This document shows, in pieces, positions 47,529 to 52,721 of a stretch of 52,721 bases of DNA. Every line of letters begins with the position of its first letter. Within the stretch, counting starts at the first letter, position 1. Origin of the DNA: Mycolicibacter icosiumassiliensis (GTDB lineage Bacteria > Actinomycetota > Actinomycetes > Mycobacteriales > Mycobacteriaceae). A program made the position numbers and the translations under genes. The stretch lies in NCBI RefSeq assembly GCF_900078685.2, contig NZ_LT546166.1, positions 1,219,299 through 1,272,019 on the forward strand, given 5' to 3'. The notes beneath the pieces were generated by a model. The model was not told the origin of the DNA. It ran no database searches and saw only the letters and a program-made list of their open reading frames with translations.

Positions 47529-47564
47529 AAACGCACCCCACCACGCCGGTGGGGTGCGTTTTTG
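47529..47564 (+). terminator. Intrinsic terminator after rplO
   Basis: AAACGCACCCCACC (47529-47542) pairs perfectly with GGTGGGGTGCGTTT (47548-47561) around a 5-base loop, followed by T residues to 47563. It lies 35 bases after the rplO stop and is a textbook rho-independent terminator. Confidence 0.92.
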
Positions 47565-47677
47565 TCCCACGCGCATGTGGTCTTTCTGCTGGGCATCGAT
47601 CGACTCAGCGTCACAGCGTGTCTCCAGCGGTATCACAGTGTCCCTGAACCTGGTGGTGAGTCTCAACTCATGTTAAA

Positions 47678-47706
47678 TTGTCTATCTTCATAGGCGAATG
47701 TAAATT
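47678..47706 (+). promoter_or_regulatory. Promoter of the first PGRS-like gene
   Basis: TTGTCT (47678-47683) and TAAATT (47701-47706) are exactly 17 bases apart, in a noticeably A/T-richer stretch. A ribosome site GGGAAGAG lies before the ATG at 47762, giving a leader of about 50 bases. Confidence 0.6.
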
Positions 47707-47761
47707 AACGTCAGCGTCGCGAACGGCGGCGAGCCGTCAGCTACACCGGGAAGAGATCACC

Positions 47762-49132
47762 ATGAGTAGTCGCAATCAGGTCCGAATGGATGGCGGTTCG
47801 TCCACCGCCGCGCGTCGTCGGGTAGTGGGTGCTGGAAGCGCGGTTGCAGCCTTCTTGGCGTTCGGGATGGCGCCGCTGGCGAGCGCGCCGACCGCGCAAG
47901 CCGACTTCGGCATTGAGGACGCGATCGACTCGCTGATCGAATCGATGACCGCAGGTCTCGATCCGGCGGCCCTGTCGTTGAACAGCTCCAACTTTGACAG
48001 TCTGCTCGCCGGCATGGGCGCGCTCCCCGGCGCCGCGCCCGCCAACGACTGGGGTTTCGAGAATGACCCGCTGGGCTGGCTGGACCAGTTCGTCTGGCAG
48101 TCCTATGCCGGTCTGTACAACGGCGTGGATGACCTCAGCCAGTTGTGGATCCAGTACGGCGGGCCCATCAACGACCTGATCAACCTGCCGTTTGTGGCGC
48201 TGTTCGGCCGTGACCTGATCGGTAACGGCATCGAGGGTGATGTCATCAACCAGTCGCTGATCGGCGGCCTGGCTCCGCAGCTCTTCGGAAACCTGCACGA
48301 CGGTGGTTTCCTGTTCGGTGACGGTGGCGCTGGTGCGGCCGGCGCGGTCGACATCAACAACGGGATCGGCGGAGCCGGTGGCGACGCGGGCCTGTTCGGC
48401 AACGGCGGCGTCGGGGGCATCGGGGCTGCGGGTGCGAACGGTGGCGCCGGTGGTGAAGGCGGCTGGTTCTTCGGCGACGGCGGTGCCGGCGGTGCCGGCG
48501 GTGCGGCAAGCGGCGACGCGGACTGCGGCTGCGACATTGCCGGTGCTGGTGGTGTGGGCGGCGACGCGCACTTCCTGTTCGGGAATGGCGGTATCGGCGG
48601 TGCCGGCGGTGCCGGCGTGGCCGGCGTGACCGGGCTGGACTCAACCAGCGCGAACGCGGCCGGCGGCAACGGTGGTATGGGCGGTCTCGGTGGCGACGGC
48701 GGCAACGGCGGCAAGGGCGGCATCCTGATCGGTGTCGGTGGCGACGGCGGAGCTGGTGGTGCCGGCGGCGCCGGTGGCTTCGGCGGCGCCGGGTTCGCCG
48801 GTGTCGACGGCGTGAACGCCGTCCCAGGTAGCGGTGGTGCTGGCACGGCAGGCACCAACGGCACCAACGGCGGCGACGGTGGAGCGGGCGGTTGCGGTGG
48901 CAACGGCGGTCTGGCCGCGACTGGCGGGCACTTCGGTGCGTCCGGTCTGGCCGGTCTCGGTGGTGCCGGTGGTGCCGGCGGTAACTCCGGGGTCGGTGGC
49001 GACGGGTACCGCCGGCCAGCCCGGGGTCTAGCGACTCACGGCGGAAACCGAACCTGGGAAGCCCCGCACGCTTCGGGCGTGCGGGGCTTCGCCTGCGCTG
49101 GCGGCCCCGGATATGTCCGGCGGCGCCGGTAG
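47762..49132 (+). CDS. Exported PGRS-like glycine-rich protein, 3' end frameshifted
   Basis: A glycine-rich surface-type protein. It starts at ATG 47762 with a signal peptide (RRRVVGAGSAVAAFLAFGMAP, then cleavage-like AQA-DF near residue 47), with no PE domain. Residues 48-180 form a helical domain ending in LPFVALFGRDLIGNGIEG. Then comes a long run of GGAGG and GGXGGX repeats with LFGNGG, WFFGDGG and FLFGNGG spacers, the PGRS pattern. Near 49005 the frame slips: the other frame ends GTAGQPGV and stops at 49029-49031, a usual PGRS end, while the called frame runs on to 49132 through a terminator hairpin. The true stop is therefore probably 49031 with a 1-2 base lesion. One unusual insert is DADCGCD. 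The function is unknown; it may be Tat- or Sec-exported. Confidence 0.82.
   Translation: MSSRNQVRMDGGSSTAARRRVVGAGSAVAAFLAFGMAPLASAPTAQADFGIEDAIDSLIESMTAGLDPAALSLNSSNFDSLLAGMGALPGAAPANDWGFENDPLGWLDQFVWQSYAGLYNGVDDLSQLWIQYGGPINDLINLPFVALFGRDLIGNGIEGDVINQSLIGGLAPQLFGNLHDGGFLFGDGGAGAAGAVDINNGIGGAGGDAGLFGNGGVGGIGAAGANGGAGGEGGWFFGDGGAGGAGGAASGDADCGCDIAGAGGVGGDAHFLFGNGGIGGAGGAGVAGVTGLDSTSANAAGGNGGMGGLGGDGGNGGKGGILIGVGGDGGAGGAGGAGGFGGAGFAGVDGVNAVPGSGGAGTAGTNGTNGGDGGAGGCGGNGGLAATGGHFGASGLAGLGGAGGAGGNSGVGGDGYRRPARGLATHGGNRTWEAPHASGVRGFACAGGPGYVRRRR
49058..49090 (+). terminator. Strong hairpin terminator after the PGRS-like gene
   Basis: GAAGCCCCGCACGC (49058-49071) pairs perfectly with GCGTGCGGGGCTTC (49077-49090) around a TTCGG loop. 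It lies 27 bases after the stop at 49031, but inside the called reading frame. It precedes sppA by 52 bases, so sppA likely has its own start or depends on read-through. Confidence 0.88.
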
Positions 49133-49142
49133 GCTCAAAATC

Positions 49143-50915
49143 ATGTTCTCCCTGCTGCCCGGCGCGCCCGGCCTGGATGACCTGCGCGGCGTCGCGCGTC
49201 GCATCGACACCGCCCGGCACCACGGTGTGCCCAGCGGTGTCGTCCTCGAACTCGATCTGCAGGAACTCCCACACGAGACCGGCGGCTTCGATCCGTTGGC
49301 GCTCATCCGATCCGGTGGCCGACCGCCGATGCTGCGCGACGTGGTGGCTGCGATCCACCGGGCAGCGCAAGACCCGCGGGTCGCGGGACTGATTGCCCGC
49401 GTGCAGCTGTCGTCGGCGGCCGCCGGGCCGGTGCAGGAGCTGCGGGCCGCGATCGCCGACTTCACCGCCGTCAAGCCGTCGCTGGCGTGGGCCGAAACCT
49501 ATCCGGGCACGCTGTCCTATTACCTGGCTTCGGCGTTCGGCGAGGTCTGGATGCAGCCATCGGGGACCCTCGGGCTGATCGGCTTCGCCACCAATGCGAC
49601 CTTCCTGCGCGGCGCGTTGGACAAGGCCGGCATCGAGGCGCAGTTCGTCGCCCGCGGCGAATACAAGTCGGCGGCCAACCTGTTCACCCAGGACTCCTAC
49701 ACTGACGCGCACCGCGAGGCCGACACCGCCCTGGTGGAGAGCCTGCACGCTCAGGTGCGCGCGGCCGTCGCCGAGTCCCGCAAGCTCGATGCCGAGGCCG
49801 TTGACGCCCTGGCCGACCGGGCACCGCTGCTGCGTGATGACGCGGTGGCCTCGGGCCTGATCGACCGGATCGGCTTCCGTGACGAGGCGTACAACCGGAT
49901 GGCCGAATGGGCCGGAGCCGGGGACAGCACCGGCGCCGACGAGGACGGCGCACCGCCGCGGCTGTATCTGGGGCGCTATGCCCACGCGACGGCCGGCGGT
50001 GCGGGATCGGCCTTGCCTGGGCGCAAGCCCAAGCCGGCGATCGCCGTGGTGACGGTGGCCGGGGCGATCGTCAGTGGCTCGGGCGGGCCGCAGCTGTCAC
50101 CGCTGGGCAACCGCAATGTCGGTGGGGACACGATCGCCGCGGCGCTGCGTGAGGCCGCGGCCGACGAGGAGGTCGCCGCCATCGTGCTGCGGGTGGACAG
50201 CCCGGGCGGCTCGGTCACCGGGTCCGAAACCATCTGGCGGGCGGTGCAGCAGGCCCGCGCCGCGGGCAAGCCGGTGGTGGCCTCGATGGGCGCCGTCGCG
50301 GCTTCCGGCGGGTACTACATCTCCGCGGGCACCGACACCATCGTGGCCAACCCCGGCACCATCACCGGATCCATCGGGGTGGTGACCGGCAAGCTGGTCG
50401 CCCGCCAGCTCAAGGACCGCCTGGGAGTGGGGACCGATTCGGTGCGCACCGGTGCCAACGCCGACGCCTGGTCGATCAACGCCCCGTTTACCGCCGAGCA
50501 GCGGGGGCAGGTCGAGACCGAAGCCGATCTGTTCTACAACGACTTCGTGGCGCGGGTGGCGCAAGGCCGCAACCTGTCCACCGATGCGGTGGACGCGGTG
50601 GCGCGCGGGCGGGTGTGGACCGGCGCCGACGCGGCCGAACGCGGTCTGGTCGACGAGCTGGGCGGGCTGCGCACGGCGGTGCGCCGCGCCAAGGTGCTGG
50701 CCGGGATCGACGCCGACGCCCGGGTCCGCACCGTGTCTTACCCCGGTTCGTCGTGGTGGGAGTTCGTCAGGCCGCGCCAGTCGTCGCAGCCGGCGGCAGC
50801 GCTGTCGGATGCGGTCGGCAGCCTACTGGTGCGGTCGCTGGCCGGGATCGTCGACCAGGTCGAACGCTCGGTCAACGGTGCGCACGTGCTGTGGCTGGGG
50901 GAGTCGCGCTGGTAA
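49143..50915 (+). CDS. sppA: Signal peptide peptidase SppA, 67K type
   Basis: SppA is a membrane-linked serine protease that degrades released signal peptides. The product of 590 residues has two repeated halves as in the long E. coli type. The first half carries the catalytic lysine in RGEYKSAANLFT, and the second the catalytic serine in SMGAVAASGGYYIS after VDSPGGSVTGSE. No strong N-terminal membrane helix is evident, unusual but common in mycobacterial forms. The start is ATG 49143. It follows the ribosomal region as in M. tuberculosis (Rv0724), but here a PGRS-like gene has been placed between rplO and sppA. Confidence 0.93.
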   Translation: MFSLLPGAPGLDDLRGVARRIDTARHHGVPSGVVLELDLQELPHETGGFDPLALIRSGGRPPMLRDVVAAIHRAAQDPRVAGLIARVQLSSAAAGPVQELRAAIADFTAVKPSLAWAETYPGTLSYYLASAFGEVWMQPSGTLGLIGFATNATFLRGALDKAGIEAQFVARGEYKSAANLFTQDSYTDAHREADTALVESLHAQVRAAVAESRKLDAEAVDALADRAPLLRDDAVASGLIDRIGFRDEAYNRMAEWAGAGDSTGADEDGAPPRLYLGRYAHATAGGAGSALPGRKPKPAIAVVTVAGAIVSGSGGPQLSPLGNRNVGGDTIAAALREAAADEEVAAIVLRVDSPGGSVTGSETIWRAVQQARAAGKPVVASMGAVAASGGYYISAGTDTIVANPGTITGSIGVVTGKLVARQLKDRLGVGTDSVRTGANADAWSINAPFTAEQRGQVETEADLFYNDFVARVAQGRNLSTDAVDAVARGRVWTGADAAERGLVDELGGLRTAVRRAKVLAGIDADARVRTVSYPGSSWWEFVRPRQSSQPAAALSDAVGSLLVRSLAGIVDQVERSVNGAHVLWLGESRW

Positions 50916-51002
50916 AGCGCGTAACTTAGAATCAACAATTCTCTTCACGGCAGTAAAAGCTCGGTAACACGTCTTTAACGGGCGCCGCCCATGCTTAGAG
51001 CC

Positions 51003-51308
51003 ATGAAACGGTTACTGCTGCTGGCGGGTCTGAGCGCGATGGTCGGCCTGGCCGCCCCCGCCAACGCCACGCCCTCCGGCGTCGATGGGCAGTTTCTGGC
51101 CACCCTCTCGGGTGCCGGGCTGAGCCACCGTGCCGGCGACCAGGCAACCGTGTCGGCCGGCCGCGCGGTATGCCAGCTGATGGACGCCGGATTGTCCCCG
51201 ATGGACACCGTCGTCGCAGTGCAGGCCACCAACCCGGGATTCACCATTCAGACGGCCGGCCAGTTCGCTGCGATCTCCACGGCGCACTACTGCCCCCAGT
51301 ACATGTAG
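51003..51308 (+). CDS. Small exported DUF732 protein
   Basis: A 101-residue exported protein of the mycobacterial DUF732 family, function unknown. From ATG 51003 it has a signal peptide (KRLLLLAGLSAMVGLAAPANA, cleavage before TPSG). The mature part contains DGQFLATLSGAGLSH, two cysteines (CQLMDAG and HYCPQYM) that may pair as a disulfide, and a compact helical C-terminus. An earlier ATG at 50991 is possible. No operon partner is obvious; sppA ends 87 bases upstream. Confidence 0.85.
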   Translation: MKRLLLLAGLSAMVGLAAPANATPSGVDGQFLATLSGAGLSHRAGDQATVSAGRAVCQLMDAGLSPMDTVVAVQATNPGFTIQTAGQFAAISTAHYCPQYM

Positions 51309-51845
51309 CACCGCGGTCACCCGCCGAGCGAATGCGTCGATAGCCAGTCCGCAGGGCGCCCGAAAGTGCGTTGGTGCGCGGCACTGAACGAACCTGTCCG
51401 TAATTTTGCTGGGCCGATCCCCTCCGCAAGGTATCGCGGCCTGACATTTGCCTGGGCGGAACGCGAGGCTCGGTCGATCGCCCACCTTTGGGGCGGCGGC
51501 GGCAACGGCCACGATAGTCTGATGAACGCATAAGTCAGTCTGAGAGACAAATTTCCCATTTGAAGAAGTAATGACGGGACCGTAGGTATTTTTACCTAAT
51601 TGTGGCGGCAGTCACAAACGTCGGTAAACCATGAGGTTGGCCATATGGCGTACCTCTCAATTGCGGCAAATTCTCAGCTCAGGCATGGTTTATCGGGCGA
51701 CGATCCTCCGTGGAAACCTAAGTTTCGATTCGTCGGAAACGTCAAATTCGGCTACTTTGCTGGACGAGTGACCCAAGTTGTGGTCCATGGGTTCTAGCTG
51801 AGCCCGAAATGAATTTGACGTGAATTCGGAATTGAGGGATTCGGC
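51309..51845. promoter_or_regulatory. Intergenic control region before the second PGRS-like gene
   Basis: This 537-base gap is visibly A/T-richer than its surroundings, especially from 51,500 on. It has a small hairpin TAGGTA-TTTT-TACCTA (51583-51598) but no convincing gene. A 65-codon frame at 51600-51797 lacks support. It likely holds the promoter of the gene at 51846, but no clear -35/-10 pair was identified. Confidence 0.4.
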
Positions 51846-52721
51846 ATGAATCAAAGTCGTGATCGCCGGCAAGGCAACCGCTCAGGTGGCGTCAGTCGTC
51901 GGGTAGCCGGCGCAGGCAGCGCGGTCGGCGCATTTCTGGCATTTGGCGTGGCTCCGGTGGCAAGTGCCCCGTCTGCCAGTGCTGACTTCGATGACCTCTT
52001 CTCGCAGCCGATCCTGGAGATGTTCGACTCCTGGTCTGCGGGGGACTTCACCAGCCTCGACGCCGGTGCCGCGTTCGACTCCAGCCTGTTCGCCTTCGAC
52101 CCCACCCAGCCGTTGGGCCCGTGGCTGGCGGAGATGGACCACGTGCTCTACTCGGGATTCCAGGACTACGTCTACCTGCCGTTGTACGCCGTCGGTCAAG
52201 ACCTGATGGGCTACGCCGAGCCGTTGCTCAACATCGTCAACCAGCCTTTTGTCGACCTGTTCGGGCGAGTGCTGATCGGTAACGGCATCGACGGCTTCGA
52301 CGGCGTCAACGACTCGCTGCTGGGCAGCTCGGGACTCTTCGGCAACCTCGGCGATGGTGGGTTCTTGTTCGGTGACGGTGGCGCCGGCGCGGCCGGAAAC
52401 GCGATCAATGCCGACGGTGGGTTCGGTGGTGCGGCCGGACTGATCGGCAACGGCGGCGCCGGCGGCGCCGGGCTCGACGGCGTTGCCGGCGGCGACGGCG
52501 GTGCTGGCGGTGACGGCGGTGCCGGCGGCTGGCTGCTGGGCAACGGTGGCCTGGGCGGCGCCGGTGGTGCCGGTGGAATCGGCGGTGGCGCCGGTGGTTT
52601 CGGCGGCAACGGTGGCGCGGCCATCTTCATCGGCAACGCCGGTGCCGGTGGTGCCGGTGGCGCCGGAGGCTTCGGCGGCGACGGCGCCGACGGAGCCACT
52701 TTCGGCGCGAGTGGTGACAAC
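51846..52721 (+). CDS. Exported PGRS-like glycine-rich protein, partial at window edge
   Basis: A second PGRS-like protein that runs open to the last base (292 codons). The N-terminus repeats the plan of the gene at 47762: [21 protein letters not shown], a cleavage-like ASA-DF, a helical domain ending in [19 protein letters not shown], then [12 protein letters not shown] and GGAGG-type repeats with LLGNGG and IFIGNAG spacers. The arginine pair before the hydrophobic stretch resembles a Tat-type signal. No PE domain is present. The two genes are paralogues flanking sppA and DUF732. The start is ATG 51846. The 3' end is outside the window. Confidence 0.85.
   Translation, partial: MNQSRDRRQGNRSGGVSRRVAGAGSAVGAFLAFGVAPVASAPSASADFDDLFSQPILEMFDSWSAGDFTSLDAGAAFDSSLFAFDPTQPLGPWLAEMDHVLYSGFQDYVYLPLYAVGQDLMGYAEPLLNIVNQPFVDLFGRVLIGNGIDGFDGVNDSLLGSSGLFGNLGDGGFLFGDGGAGAAGNAINADGGFGGAAGLIGNGGAGGAGLDGVAGGDGGAGGDGGAGGWLLGNGGLGGAGGAGGIGGGAGGFGGNGGAAIFIGNAGAGGAGGAGGFGGDGADGATFGASGDN

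Noticed and set aside
48300..49030. PE_PGRS gene
   Set aside because: The glycine repeats match PGRS style, but the N-terminus is a signal peptide plus a different helical domain, with no PE motif.
51600..51797. 65-codon open frame in the gap before the second PGRS-like gene
   Set aside because: It has no convincing ribosome site, no recognisable family, and codon choice unlike neighbours; an internal ATG at 51645 does not help.

Overview
The window is high-GC chromosomal DNA from a mycobacterium. It carries a complete mycofactocin cluster, a DesA1-type desaturase, an LCP cell-wall ligase, an EccE-type protein and PGRS-like glycine-rich proteins. The S10 and spc ribosomal-protein clusters are split by an arylsulfatase/FGE pair, the order known from M. 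tuberculosis (Rv0700-Rv0724). The glycine-rich proteins start with an exported N-terminus rather than a PE domain, which to me suggests the M. terrae/Mycolicibacter side of the family; that placement is inference.

Layout. (1) 1-12,200: phosphate and cell-envelope genes matching the Rv0820-Rv0825c neighbourhood: pstC and pstS (both broken), hrpA (broken), phoU, an LCP protein with a 57-bp tandem repeat, dus, desA1 and a TetR regulator. (2) 12,200-18,250: a fatty-acid/acyl-CoA module (aldehyde dehydrogenase, TetR, IclR, double-domain acyl-CoA dehydrogenase) ending in two gene remnants, a thiolase N-terminus and an acyl-CoA synthetase C-terminus, joined tail to tail. (3) 18,269-26,649: a DUF2332 gene and the mycofactocin locus mftR-mftABCDEFG, with a long inverted repeat in the one large gap, between mftD and mftE. 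(4) 26,631-30,225: a cytochrome P450 and a lipoprotein carboxylesterase diverging from a perfect palindrome, then a DUF4442 gene. (5) 30,318-36,232: S10 cluster rpsJ-rplC-rplD-rplW-rplB-rpsS-rplV-rpsC-rplP-rpmC-rpsQ. (6) 36,239-43,109: an opposite-strand eccE-like gene, arylsulfatase, its formylglycine-generating enzyme, an opposite-strand PstS paralogue and a DUF4436 membrane protein. (7) 43,327-47,494: spc cluster rplN to rplO, closed by a clear terminator. (8) 47,678-52,721: two exported PGRS-like proteins flanking sppA and a DUF732 protein; the second runs off the window.

How it fits together: MftA is the peptide precursor of the redox cofactor mycofactocin, matured by MftB, MftC, MftE, MftD and MftF, with MftG as the companion oxidoreductase. 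The PstS paralogue at 40.9-42.0 kb is complete while the pstS of the pst operon is interrupted. If that lesion is real, the paralogue could be the remaining phosphate-binding lipoprotein in this window.

Six genes carry lesions (pstC, pstS, hrpA, the thiolase and fadD remnants, and the first PGRS-like gene). The perfect fold-back in pstS and the small frameshifts could be assembly errors or true decay; sequence alone does not decide. I found no tRNA, rRNA, CRISPR array or complete insertion sequence. The most novel-looking signals are a 45-bp element shared by the LCP coding repeat and the intergenic region before rpsJ, the orphan eccE and PstS paralogue inside the ribosomal-protein region, and the exported non-PE PGRS pair around sppA.
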